Shown here piece by piece: positions 17,752-25,343 of a stretch of DNA of 64,000 bases. The stretch is from positions 62,001 through 126,000 of the forward strand of contig NZ_MRTH01000006.1 of NCBI RefSeq assembly GCF_001956045.1, in the 5' to 3' direction. This DNA comes from Paenibacillus sp. FSL H7-0331. GTDB lineage: Bacteria; Bacillota; Bacilli; Paenibacillales; NBRC-103111. The translations under genes were made by a program, and so were the position numbers. Each line of letters begins with the position of its first letter. The first letter of the stretch is position 1. The notes below the pieces were generated by a model. That model had not been told where the DNA came from and did not search any database. It was given only the letters and a program-made list of their open reading frames with translations.

Positions 17752-18426
17752 ATGATAGCTGAACTTCATTGGGGTGAGCTTTGGCCTCCAATCCGTCTGT
17801 CTCTTCAAGTAGCACTTCTCTCCAGCGTCGTTGCTGCCTTATTGGGAGTCGCAATTGCATGGTGGATGTCACGCAAATCGTTCAAGGGCAAGCTGCTGCT
17901 TGAAACGCTGTTTATGCTGCCCTTGGTGCTGCCTCCTACGGTAATCGGCTTTTTACTTCTAGTCATGCTTGGCAGAAAAAGTATCGCCGGCCGCTTCATG
18001 GAGTGGCTGTTTCATGCACCTGTTATTTTCTCCTGGTGGGCTGCCGTTATTGCTTCCATAGTGGTAGCCTTTCCGCTGATTTACCAGACGATGAAGGTTG
18101 GATTTGACTCAGTCGACAGCAGTGTGGAAGAGGCAGGGCGTTCTGATGGGGCGAATGCATGGCAGGTTTTTCGCTTCATTACTTTGCCTTTGGCAGCACG
18201 TTCGCTCATAACGGCTTATATTTTGGGCTTTGCCCGTGGTCTTGGCGAATTTGGTGCGACCTTAATGATAGCCGGTAATATTCCAGGTGTTACACAGACG
18301 ATACCTACAGCGATCTATGTGGCGGTAGATTCAGGCAAAACAACAATGGCCTGGGCCTGGACAGTCTCGATCATTCTGATTTCCTTCCTTTTGTTGTTCA
18401 TGACAAGACGTAGAGTAAATTCGTAA
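17752..18426 (+). CDS. modB: Molybdate ABC transporter permease
   Basis: 224 residues, about five to six transmembrane helices, with the cytoplasmic EAA loop EEAGRSDGANAWQVFRFITLPL-like segment that docks to an ATPase. Its ATG directly follows the modA stop, so translation is coupled. No modC ATPase follows: the next gene is fumC and the 170-bp gap has no ATPase fragment. Confidence 0.92.
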   Translation: MIAELHWGELWPPIRLSLQVALLSSVVAALLGVAIAWWMSRKSFKGKLLLETLFMLPLVLPPTVIGFLLLVMLGRKSIAGRFMEWLFHAPVIFSWWAAVIASIVVAFPLIYQTMKVGFDSVDSSVEEAGRSDGANAWQVFRFITLPLAARSLITAYILGFARGLGEFGATLMIAGNIPGVTQTIPTAIYVAVDSGKTTMAWAWTVSIILISFLLLFMTRRRVNS

Positions 18427-18522
18427 TCACTTGGACATTGGGTAATGCTAGAGGTGGTAATGCATCTGTCTAACAATAGAGCGTGCGTTGTGACGTTCCA
18501 TGGGGTTATCCAACCTCCATGT

Positions 18523-18552
18523 TTGACATTGATAATCGTTATCATTTAAAAT
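18523..18552 (+). promoter_or_regulatory. fumC promoter with overlapping Fur box
   Basis: TTGACA (18523-18528), 18-bp spacer, TAAAAT (18547-18552). The spacer is almost filled by TGATAATCGTTATCA (18530-18544), a 7-1-7 Fur box with one mismatch between arms. Fur-Fe(II) binding here would block RNA polymerase, so fumC should rise in iron limitation. Confidence 0.78.
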
Positions 18553-18596
18553 GAATGCAATCCGTTTAAATCAAGATGTCAGAGGAGGCTTTTGTT

Positions 18597-19988
18597 GTGG
18601 AATACAGAATTGAAAAGGACACAATAGGTGAAATCAAGGTTCCTGCACACCAGCTGTGGGCTGCACAAACGCAGCGAAGCTTTGAAAATTTTAATATCGG
18701 CACAGAAAAAATGCCGCAAGCTATCATTCAGGCTTTTGCTATTCTCAAGAAAAGTGCGGCGGCGGCTAACCTGAAGCTTGGCAAGCTGGACAGTCTTAAG
18801 GCAGCTACGATTATTGCTGCTGCCGATGAAATTATTGGCGGCCAGCTTGACGATCATTTCCCACTTGTGGTGTGGCAGACGGGAAGCGGTACCCAATCCA
18901 ACATGAACGTCAACGAAGTGATTGCCAACCGTGGCAATCAAATTCTCAAAGCACAGGGCAGTGATCTGAAGATTCATCCCAATGACGATGTAAATAAGTC
19001 GCAAAGCTCTAACGACACGTTTCCAACAGCGATGCATATTGCTGGATTAATCGCGATTGAAGAGCAGGTATTACCAGCCATTTCGCTGTTAAAAGAAACC
19101 TTTCGCCAGAAAAGCGAGGCATTCGCGGAAATTATCAAAATCGGCCGAACTCATCTACAGGATGCGACTCCGTTGACACTCGGACAGGAAGTCAGCGGCT
19201 GGCACCGGATGCTGGAAAAAACGGAGACCATGATCAAACATAGTTCCGAATCCTTGAAGGAGCTGGCAATCGGAGGAACAGCCGTAGGTACGGGAATCAA
19301 TGCCCATCCTAAGTTTGGCGCGATTGCAGCTGAGGAAATCAGTAAGCTGACTGGCAAAGAGTTCACATCAGCTTCCAATAAATTTCATGCGTTAACGAGC
19401 CATGATGAATTGGTTTATGTACATGGCGCTTTAAAAGCTCTTGCTGCAGACCTGATGAAAATTGCTAATGATGTACGTTGGCTTGCCAGTGGACCGCGCT
19501 GCGGCATCGGAGAACTAATTATTCCGGCGAATGAACCGGGCAGCTCGATCATGCCGGGTAAAGTGAATCCGACCCAGAGCGAAGCATTGACAATGGTTGT
19601 CTGCCAGGTTATGGGCAATGATGCGACTATCGGCTTTGCGGCCAGTCAAGGCAATTTTGAGCTGAACGTATTCAAGCCGGTCATTATTTATAACTTCCTG
19701 CAATCCACAAGGCTGCTCGCGGATGCGATTCGTTCTTTTAATGATCACTGTGCAATTGGTATCGAGCCGAATTACGCAGTAATTCAAAACAATGTGGAAC
19801 GCTCGCTCATGCTGGTTACCGCTTTAAATCCTCATATTGGCTATGAAAATGCTGCTGCTGTTGCCAAGCTTGCCCATAAAGAAGGGTCTACACTAAAAGA
19901 GGCTGCCGTTAAGAGCAAGCTTTTGACTGAAGAGGAATTTGATCGTCTGGTGAGACCTGAGCTGATGATTCATCCTGGCGAAGAATAA
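18597..19988 (+). CDS. fumC: Class II fumarate hydratase (iron-independent)
   Basis: 463 residues from GTG 18597; AGAGGAGG (18581-18588) lies eight bases upstream and the protein then starts [12 protein letters not shown], aligned with B. subtilis CitG. An earlier ATG at 18576 is rejected because it would put the ribosome site inside the gene. It interconverts fumarate and malate in the TCA cycle. The class II signature [13 protein letters not shown], plus [10 protein letters not shown] and [12 protein letters not shown], are intact. Class II fumarases carry no Fe-S cluster, which fits the Fur box in the promoter. Confidence 0.95.
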   Translation: MEYRIEKDTIGEIKVPAHQLWAAQTQRSFENFNIGTEKMPQAIIQAFAILKKSAAAANLKLGKLDSLKAATIIAAADEIIGGQLDDHFPLVVWQTGSGTQSNMNVNEVIANRGNQILKAQGSDLKIHPNDDVNKSQSSNDTFPTAMHIAGLIAIEEQVLPAISLLKETFRQKSEAFAEIIKIGRTHLQDATPLTLGQEVSGWHRMLEKTETMIKHSSESLKELAIGGTAVGTGINAHPKFGAIAAEEISKLTGKEFTSASNKFHALTSHDELVYVHGALKALAADLMKIANDVRWLASGPRCGIGELIIPANEPGSSIMPGKVNPTQSEALTMVVCQVMGNDATIGFAASQGNFELNVFKPVIIYNFLQSTRLLADAIRSFNDHCAIGIEPNYAVIQNNVERSLMLVTALNPHIGYENAAAVAKLAHKEGSTLKEAAVKSKLLTEEEFDRLVRPELMIHPGEE

Positions 19989-19996
19989 AAATCACT

Positions 19997-20025
19997 TGAT
20001 AATAATTATCATTGTTGATAAAATG
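19997..20025 (+). promoter_or_regulatory. Sigma-A promoter overlapped by a perfect Fur box, with no protein gene downstream
   Basis: TTGATA (19997-20002), 17-bp spacer, TAAAAT (20020-20025). TGATAATAATTATCA (19998-20012) is a perfect 7-1-7 Fur inverted repeat. It starts ten bases after the fumC stop and points away from it on the plus strand. No plus-strand coding region follows, so it either drives a small RNA or is an orphan site. Confidence 0.7.
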
Positions 20026-20031
20026 AAGCCA

Positions 20032-20089
20032 TAATCACAAAGAAAAAAGGAACCCGAAGGTTCCCACACATTCATTTCTGAATTTTTTT
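20032..20089 (+). ncRNA. Candidate Fur-repressed small RNA (about 58 nt, or longer by read-through)
   Basis: The predicted start is near A20032, seven bases after the -10. The transcript would hold a strong hairpin GGAACC-CGAA-GGTTCC (20049-20064), a single-stranded CCACAC segment, then a weak ATTCA-TTTC-TGAAT stem running into seven T (20070-20089). If that weak terminator is bypassed, the next plus-strand terminator is at 20326-20360, which would yield a roughly 325-nt RNA antisense to the DUF1540 gene. Role by analogy with FsrA/RyhB-type iron-sparing RNAs; no similarity to FsrA was verified. Confidence 0.4.
20041..20065 (-). terminator. Terminator of the DUF1540 gene
   Basis: On the minus strand GGAACC-TTCG-GGTTCC is a UUCG-type tetraloop hairpin followed by TTTTTTCT, starting about 30 nt after the DUF1540 stop. 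Confidence 0.85.
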
Positions 20090-20094
20090 GCAGC

Positions 20095-20247
20095 TTATTT
20101 CGATTCAAACGTTTTACAATCTGTTTCTGCAGAGCTGTGGGCTTGTTTGGGTTGATGGTTTGTAATGTAAATGGACGAAGCGGTACATTGGTTTTCATTA
20201 GCCCAGTGACGACAGGAATTCACTTCACACAACACGTCTTTAGCCAT
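20095..20247 (-). CDS. DUF1540 domain small Cys-rich protein
   Basis: A 50-residue gene: ATG is the complement of 20245-20247, the stop is at 20095-20097, and AAGGAGGTG (complement of about 20254-20262) is at good spacing. Cysteines fall at positions 7, 12, 21 and 44, in the contexts LCEVNSCRHWAN, NQCTASSI and TDCKTF. That is the DUF1540 pattern (C-x4-C-x8-C, then T-x-C-x-[TS]-F). Four conserved Cys suggest metal binding. DUF1540 proteins are common in spore-forming Bacillota with no defined function. Its own UUCG terminator follows. Confidence 0.85.
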   Translation of the reverse strand: MAKDVLCEVNSCRHWANENQCTASSIYITNHQPKQAHSSAETDCKTFESK

Positions 20248-20296
20248 AGTCAGGCACCTCCTTTACGCAGATTGCAGCACAAATTTCATAGTTTCC

Positions 20297-20318
20297 TGTA
20301 CAAGGTGGATCTTGTACA
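20297..20318 (-). promoter_or_regulatory. Perfect inverted repeat in the DUF1540 upstream region
   Basis: TGTACAAG (20297-20304), 6-nt loop, CTTGTACA (20311-20318), about 50 bp upstream of the DUF1540 start codon. An operator is the likeliest reading; the regulator is unknown. Confidence 0.45.
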
Positions 20319-20325
20319 ATTAACT

Positions 20326-20360
20326 AAACCCTCAATTATTTGACGATAATGAGGGTTTTT
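20326..20360 (+). terminator. Plus-strand terminator with no plus-strand gene before it
   Basis: AAACCCTCA / TGAGGGTTT stem followed by TTTTT on the plus strand only. The nearest plus-strand gene is fumC, 340 bp upstream beyond the DUF1540 gene, so this implies a long 3' UTR or the Fur-box transcript. Confidence 0.65.
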
Positions 20361-20485
20361 GTGTATGAATTTGTAGTGCTTCGACCAGCATAGCAAATTT
20401 TCTGACAATTATCAAATTCGGGTAAAGCAAATATTCTGATTTTCTGCGGATCACTGGACTATCGACGCCTGCTACTTGGATAGCC

Positions 20486-20512
20486 AAAGAGCAGCTCGTA
20501 TGGAGCTGCTCC
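20486..20512 (-). terminator. Hairpin after doxX
   Basis: GAGCAGCTC-(ATACG region)-GAGCTGCTC stem followed on the minus strand by CTTTGG; the U-tract is weak, so termination may be inefficient. Confidence 0.5.
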
Positions 20513-20528
20513 TGTACAATATTGTAGA

Positions 20529-21074
20529 TTATGCGTGTGCAGTATTAGGCTTCGTACCTGTTCCTTTTGCTCCGTCCGTAGGTTTTTTCTTATGTGTGAA
20601 CCATTGGCGAAGGTACGGCATCAGATAGTAGTCAACCCCGAATTTGCCAGTGTTCGCTCCTGCCATGAACAAGATCACACCGATAAGAATGAACCAAGGA
20701 TTCGTGCTTACAGTGCCTGCGAACATGAACATGAAGTTCATCATCAGTCCGAAGAACGCTGCTGCTGTAGTCAGAACACCGAGAATCAAACCAAGGCCAA
20801 CCAGGAACTCGCCAAGCGGAATCAAGAAGTTAATGATCTTGACATTCGGTAAAGCAAAGGTTTGTACAAACGCAGTAAAGGTTGGATAAATAAGTTCATT
20901 GGTTGCTTTATCGATCACGGGTTTGGTGACCGCGTTATTCAGAAATCCGGTCGCATCAAATCCTCCGGTTAACTTCTGCCATCCGTGAGTAAGCCATTCA
21001 TAACCTATAAATAATCTGATGACAAGCAGGATACCTGCTGCAAATTTATTTTCTCTTAGCCATTGTCCAAACAT
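20529..21074 (-). CDS. DoxX family membrane protein
   Basis: 181 residues from the ATG at 21074; a second ATG nine bases upstream is rejected because AGGAG would touch it. Four transmembrane segments, with the typical N-terminal RLFIGYEWLTHGWQKL and GEFLVGLGLILGVLT stretches of the DoxX/quinol-oxidase-subunit-like family. Members take part in redox or thiol-stress responses (for example CatD, MhqP-type proteins). A Rex-like palindrome lies directly upstream. It is flanked by the iron-controlled genes but has no Fur box of its own. Confidence 0.85.
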   Translation of the reverse strand: MFGQWLRENKFAAGILLVIRLFIGYEWLTHGWQKLTGGFDATGFLNNAVTKPVIDKATNELIYPTFTAFVQTFALPNVKIINFLIPLGEFLVGLGLILGVLTTAAAFFGLMMNFMFMFAGTVSTNPWFILIGVILFMAGANTGKFGVDYYLMPYLRQWFTHKKKPTDGAKGTGTKPNTAHA

Positions 21075-21095
21075 GAGTATCATCTCCTAATTTTA

Positions 21096-21113
21096 TTGTG
21101 AAAATATTCACAT
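21096..21113 (-). promoter_or_regulatory. Rex-like operator upstream of doxX
   Basis: TTGTGAA-AATA-TTCACAT matches the Gram-positive Rex consensus TTGTGAA-N4-TTCACAA except for the last base. It lies 22 bp before the doxX start codon, so a bound NADH-sensing Rex protein would block transcription when the NADH/NAD+ ratio is low. Confidence 0.5.
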
Positions 21114-21308
21114 CATAGTTTAAAAAATAACGCTGATTTACTTGTGCCAGCTACGGGATCGTTTATGTGGTTGTGTTGTCATCTTCCATCAATCCTTCCG
21201 TTTGTTGTCTTTCTGTTATCTTACACCCTTAATTTAACATGTCGTTGATCCTATGTAAGTGATAATAATCACAGTGAAGAAATAATTGGATGTATCCGAG
21301 GACAATAC

Positions 21309-21347
21309 AAAACCTCCCAAGCTCAGTAAAAACCGGGAGGTTTTTTT
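21309..21347. terminator. Terminator downstream of lplA
   Basis: AACCTCCC / GGGAGGTT stem with a 16-nt loop. The T-run is seven on the plus strand and four on the minus strand; as the only hairpin after lplA it probably ends that transcript. Confidence 0.65.
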
Positions 21348-21382
21348 GCAGTAAATAAATGTAGGTTTCGATTGAAAATTCG

Positions 21383-22393
21383 TTATTGCGGAATATCCTG
21401 AAGCAGTAATAGGGCCATGAATTGCTCGGTCGTAAGATTACCAAAATAGTGCTGAAGATCAATGCTGTTCAACACATGAAAGAGAGCCTGCTGTTCGTAC
21501 TGAATGCCTGTGAGCTGTTGTTCCAATTCCGACACGTCATGGGTACCGAAGAAATCACCGAAAATATGGATCGACGCTATTTTACCCTGAACCACGTTCA
21601 GACGTACATCGATAATACCGGAAGGAAACTTGAATGTATTCTGGATATTCGACTTTGGTGAACGGCCATAATTCCAATCCCAGCTGCGGTAGCGCTCATC
21701 AGCCAGCTTAAGAACAGCAGCCCAATCGTCTTCAGTTAAATGGTATTGGGGTACATCTGCAAGTGAGCAATCAAATAATTGCTGCAGCAAAATGTCTCTA
21801 AACTGCTTAATCGTCAACGGCTCACTTAGAAAATCCGAGATATTAGCAACTCGGGAGCGAACTGATTTAATGCCTTTTGATTCAATTTTAATCGGCTTGA
21901 CTTTAAGAGCGGAAGCAACATTTTCCATTGCTGAATTAAACAGCAGGGTACCGTGACTGAACATTCGCCCCTTGGATATGTACTGAGCATTACCGGAAAT
22001 TTTTTGCTCACCGACCTGAATGTCATTGCGCCCAGTCAGTACGGCTTCCACACCAAGCCGATGAAGAATCTCGATAACCGGTTGGGTGAACTTGGCGAAG
22101 TTATGAAAGGAATTCCCGTCATCCTTCGTCAGAAAACTGAAATTGAGGTTGCCCAAATCATGATAAACCGCGCCGCCACCGGAAAGACGTCTGACGATAT
22201 GTAGATGATGCTGATCTACGTAATCCGTATTGATCTCTTCGATGGTATTCTGGTTTTTGCCAATAATGATGGAGGGTTCATTTATATAGAACAGTAAATA
22301 GCTGTCGTCCATCGGCAAATTGCGCAGCGAATATTCCTCCAGGGCGAGATTAATGGCCGGATCGGTGATGTCTTTATTATCAATAAACAGCAT
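21383..22393 (-). CDS. lplA: Lipoate-protein ligase A
   Basis: 336 residues, the usual LplA/LplJ length. It attaches free lipoate through lipoyl-AMP to the E2 and GcvH domains of 2-oxoacid dehydrogenases and the glycine cleavage system. The motifs RRLSGGGAVYHDLGNLN, SGNAQYISKGRMFSHGTLLFN and the C-terminal accessory domain are all present. GGAGGT precedes the ATG. The promoter contains a Fur box; salvage of lipoate avoids LipA, an Fe-S radical-SAM enzyme, so iron control is logical. Confidence 0.92.
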   Translation of the reverse strand: MLFIDNKDITDPAINLALEEYSLRNLPMDDSYLLFYINEPSIIIGKNQNTIEEINTDYVDQHHLHIVRRLSGGGAVYHDLGNLNFSFLTKDDGNSFHNFAKFTQPVIEILHRLGVEAVLTGRNDIQVGEQKISGNAQYISKGRMFSHGTLLFNSAMENVASALKVKPIKIESKGIKSVRSRVANISDFLSEPLTIKQFRDILLQQLFDCSLADVPQYHLTEDDWAAVLKLADERYRSWDWNYGRSPKSNIQNTFKFPSGIIDVRLNVVQGKIASIHIFGDFFGTHDVSELEQQLTGIQYEQQALFHVLNSIDLQHYFGNLTTEQFMALLLLQDIPQ

Positions 22394-22439
22394 GAGATGT
22401 TGTACCTCCAGAGTAGGTTATATTCGATTACACATCATT

Positions 22440-22469
22440 ATTATAATGAACAATGATAATCGTTATCAA
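22440..22469 (-). promoter_or_regulatory. lplA promoter with overlapping Fur box
   Basis: On the minus strand: TTGATA (complement of 22464-22469), 18-bp spacer, TATAAT (complement of 22440-22445). The Fur box TGATAATCGTTATCA (22454-22468, plus-strand reading) covers the -35. Its 15-base core is identical to the one in front of fumC. Confidence 0.78.
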
Positions 22470-22484
22470 ATTTGTTGGACTCTA

Positions 22485-24365
22485 TCATGCCAATATTATA
22501 TAGTTCAGCATTAACAAAACCAATAATATACTTGCTGCGGCTGCAATAAGCCTATAATCATAACGGTTAAAGCGAAGCCGGAAGGCGATTGTCGGTTTGC
22601 TATCCGCACGTCCCACACCTCGTACAATCAGAATCAAAGACAAGGTTTCGCCAAGGCGCAGTAGTGAAATGAGAATCGGAATCATCGTCATTCGCATACG
22701 GAATATGGGGATCTGCCCAGGACGAAAAGGGTACTTGCCGCGCGCAGCAGCGATTCTCGCAAACCGTTGCCATTCGTCAATAATCATCGGAATGAACCGA
22801 ATGATCAGCGAAGCTGTTAAGGCAAAAGGCTCAACGGGAACACGGATTCGTTTTAACCAATGAAGTCCCTGCTCCAAGCCTCGTTTTAGCCGCAAATGAT
22901 TGATTCCCGATAACAGTACAAACCCTATGAGCATGATCAAGACCAGTATACTTAGTCTGAAAAACGTCTCGACAGCCGGACTCACTGCAAAACCCAGATT
23001 AAAGGGAAGCGTCCACATCGTTCCGCTCGTTTCACTCCCTGGGAGTGGTGCCTCAGCTCCTTCTACAGCAAGTCCAGACAAGACAGAGGCTATAAAAGTA
23101 AATACGATCAAACCAGCAGCAGGCTTTAAGCATTCCATCAGCGGTATACGCGCATAACGTATGACGGCCAGCGTTACAATGAAAGCAGCTATCCAGCCAA
23201 ACCAATGGGTTTGGACTAGGATACCTGGCGATATGAGCATATAAACAACCCATACAGCACGAGGATCATAGGCTCTAAAGCCTGATTTCTCTGCATGCAT
23301 GGAATCGGAAGCATGATTGCCAGCAGGCATGGGTGCAGGTGTTGATTCAGCAATCGGTCCAGGAGCAACTCCTGTTATACAATCAGATGTTCCTTGTACT
23401 TGCATCTTAACTTGCTCGGCCATGGGTCCGTGTACAGGATAGCTTGCTTCAGTAGAGTTATAGTCCATTGTGGTGTGTTCTTCCAGCTTTTCCAGTGTCC
23501 CTGCTGCCATATGGACCGTCAGTGCTGATTTAATGGCAGCTGCCGTCGCTTCTGCATCGGGCCAGCTCGTGATAGGCACAGGGATTCCTGATGCTTGCAG
23601 CAGGTTCAGCGTATTCAACTGCACAGGCGGAGCAAGTCCGACTTTACTCCATATAGACTTCTGTTCTGCCAGCTCAGAAGGCGACCCTTGCCAAAAGGTA
23701 TCGTCATACAAAATAAGCACGGAGTCGGCAATCGTTAGCAAAGCTTCCGGATCATGTGTGACGATGATAGTGCCAAGACCTTCGGCCTTTCGTTGCTGCA
23801 GCTGTCCGTAGAGCAGGGTGGCTCCTTCGGCATCAATCCCGGCTGTAGGCTCGTCGAGAAGCAGCCAGTCGGGAGCTGCTGCCTGCAGCAGCGCAAGTGA
23901 CAATCGCCGCTGCTGCCCTCCGCTCAATTGAAAAGGATCTCGCTCCAGCCATGACTCGGGCTCTCCCGGAAATAGACGGAGTGCATGCTGTATACGTTGA
24001 TTGCTCTCTGTATGGGATAGCTTAAAGGGTCGAAGCGTATACTGAAATTCTTCCTTGATGGTATTGGCGAATAATTGCTGTTCCGGATGTTGAAAAGCTG
24101 TACCTAATCGCAGCAGCACCTGACGATTAGGTTTTCTCCGTTTGGAGGTACCTGTCCAGAGTGAGGTGCTTCCCAAGTTAATCTGACCGGAGGAAGGCTC
24201 ACGCAGCCCGGATAACATCTCGAGAAGCATAGTTTTACCTGTTCCGCTGCGTCCCAGAACAAGGGTTAATGTGCCTGCATGAAACTGATGATTCAAAGGA
24301 TTGGACAGACGGTTCCCGTTGGTTGTGAACGATGTTAATTCGCGAATAATCAAATCATCGGACAT
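22485..24365 (-). CDS. Fused ECF transporter ATPase and transmembrane protein (EcfA-EcfT)
   Basis: 626 residues in one uninterrupted frame. Residues 1-240 are an EcfA-type ABC ATPase: Walker A GRSGTGKT, signature LSGGQQRR, Walker B LLLDEPTAG and the switch His in IIVTHDPEA. A variable, low-complexity linker (about 255-365) follows. Residues 370-626 are an EcfT with several membrane helices and the two coupling motifs AARGKYPF and VRGVGR. In most bacteria EcfA' and EcfT are separate chains. It overlaps the start of the EcfA gene by 11 bases. Confidence 0.87.
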   Translation of the reverse strand: MSDDLIIRELTSFTTNGNRLSNPLNHQFHAGTLTLVLGRSGTGKTMLLEMLSGLREPSSGQINLGSTSLWTGTSKRRKPNRQVLLRLGTAFQHPEQQLFANTIKEEFQYTLRPFKLSHTESNQRIQHALRLFPGEPESWLERDPFQLSGGQQRRLSLALLQAAAPDWLLLDEPTAGIDAEGATLLYGQLQQRKAEGLGTIIVTHDPEALLTIADSVLILYDDTFWQGSPSELAEQKSIWSKVGLAPPVQLNTLNLLQASGIPVPITSWPDAEATAAAIKSALTVHMAAGTLEKLEEHTTMDYNSTEASYPVHGPMAEQVKMQVQGTSDCITGVAPGPIAESTPAPMPAGNHASDSMHAEKSGFRAYDPRAVWVVYMLISPGILVQTHWFGWIAAFIVTLAVIRYARIPLMECLKPAAGLIVFTFIASVLSGLAVEGAEAPLPGSETSGTMWTLPFNLGFAVSPAVETFFRLSILVLIMLIGFVLLSGINHLRLKRGLEQGLHWLKRIRVPVEPFALTASLIIRFIPMIIDEWQRFARIAAARGKYPFRPGQIPIFRMRMTMIPILISLLRLGETLSLILIVRGVGRADSKPTIAFRLRFNRYDYRLIAAAASILLVLLMLNYIILA

Positions 24366-25215
24366 GCTTGTGCACCGCCTCTACAAGCTGCTCGGCAGTA
24401 AGCGGCCGTCTATCCAAATGGACGCCTTGTCTGATCAGCTCACGGGCCACCTGAACCGGATATGGTGGCTCAAACCCGAGCTGCTCGCAGGGAGTCATAC
24501 CCGTGCTAGTTTCGGGACTCAACTCAGGTTGCAGCGGAGAATCATGAGTACCTTCGTCACCATAGAAGAAGGAAGCAGTTGGACCATCGAACGTGATTTT
24601 CCCATCCATCAGTCCGATGACACGAGTTCCTGCTGCCAGCTCTTCCATATGATGTGTCAACCAGATCACGGAAGCTCCCTGTTGATGAATGGCTTGGACA
24701 GTATTAAGCACATCCTTGCGTGAAGTTGAGTCCAGCATGGACGTCGCTTCATCGAGCAGCAGCAGAGGGGCTTTTGCTGCGATACATCCGGCAATGGCAG
24801 CCAGCTGCTTTTGCCCTCCAGACAATTCGGCAAATGGACGGTGCATGAGGTTGTCCAAACCTACTGCCAGTAGTGCCTGATGAGCAATGCCTGGGATTTG
24901 CTGCGGCTCCTCACCACGCATTTCCAATTGGAAAATGATATCCTCCCACGGCGTATCGCCAATACAATAATGCTGCTGCATCACATATGGCACAACTTCA
25001 GGAAGAAAACCTCTATCGAAATTACCGGAATGAGTGCTCTGAATTCCTGCAATAAGCTGAGCTAGTGTTGATTTTCCACTTCCGTTAGGTCCGACAATGT
25101 TCACCCATTCCCCCACGGCAATTCGCAGATCGATATGGTTGAGCACAGGGAGGGTATGCCCGGATTGATTTCTATAAACGGTTACCTTGCTCATTATTAG
25201 TTCATTACCTGCCAT
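24355..25215 (-). CDS. ecfA: ECF transporter ATP-binding protein EcfA
   Basis: 286 residues. Walker A GPNGSGKST, Q-loop, signature ELSGGQKQL, Walker B LLLLDEATSML and switch HHMEEL are intact. With the ATPase half of the downstream fusion it would make the EcfA-EcfA' pair. AGGTGA lies upstream of the ATG. Expressed leftwards from the bioY intergenic region; the fused EcfA-EcfT gene is translationally coupled to it. Confidence 0.9.
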   Translation of the reverse strand: MAGNELIMSKVTVYRNQSGHTLPVLNHIDLRIAVGEWVNIVGPNGSGKSTLAQLIAGIQSTHSGNFDRGFLPEVVPYVMQQHYCIGDTPWEDIIFQLEMRGEEPQQIPGIAHQALLAVGLDNLMHRPFAELSGGQKQLAAIAGCIAAKAPLLLLDEATSMLDSTSRKDVLNTVQAIHQQGASVIWLTHHMEELAAGTRVIGLMDGKITFDGPTASFFYGDEGTHDSPLQPELSPETSTGMTPCEQLGFEPPYPVQVARELIRQGVHLDRRPLTAEQLVEAVHKHVR

Positions 25216-25280
25216 TATGGGTTCACCTGTATACTTTCAAATATTCAAATTGCCTCTTCCACAAGAGGAATAAGATGTGC

Positions 25281-25325
25281 TATACTCCTAATTGTCAACC
25301 TGATTCATACATAATAGGTTAACAA
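25281..25325 (+). promoter_or_regulatory. bioY promoter and BirA (biotin repressor) operator
   Basis: The arms TTGTCAACC (25292-25300) and GGTTAACAA (25317-25325) are separated by 16 bp, the classical BirA operator of Bacillota (one mismatch from perfect symmetry). An extended -10 TGC-TATACT (25278-25286) lies just before, so the operator covers the transcription start. Biotin-loaded BirA would repress bioY, and possibly the divergent ECF genes. Confidence 0.88.
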
Positions 25326-25343
25326 ATAAAAGGAGGAAAATCA

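Larger units (their letters stand above)
21075..21382. other. Intergenic region between doxX and lplA
   Basis: 308 bp without a credible gene. It holds a Rex-like palindrome next to doxX, a small GTGATAATAATCAC palindrome at 21259-21272, and the terminator of lplA. Open frames here are short and lack ribosome sites. Confidence 0.6.

Noticed and set aside
20137..20343. 68-residue plus-strand open frame downstream of fumC
   Set aside because: It is antisense to the well-supported DUF1540 gene, has no ribosome site and no recognisable protein pattern.
21259..21272. GTGATAATAATCAC as a fourth Fur box
   Set aside because: Arms are only five bases and lack the TGATAAT/ATTATCA symmetry; no promoter is aligned with it.
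24301..24723. 140-residue plus-strand open frame opposite the ECF ATPase genes
   Set aside because: Shadow of ATPase coding sequence on the other strand; no ribosome site and no family resemblance.
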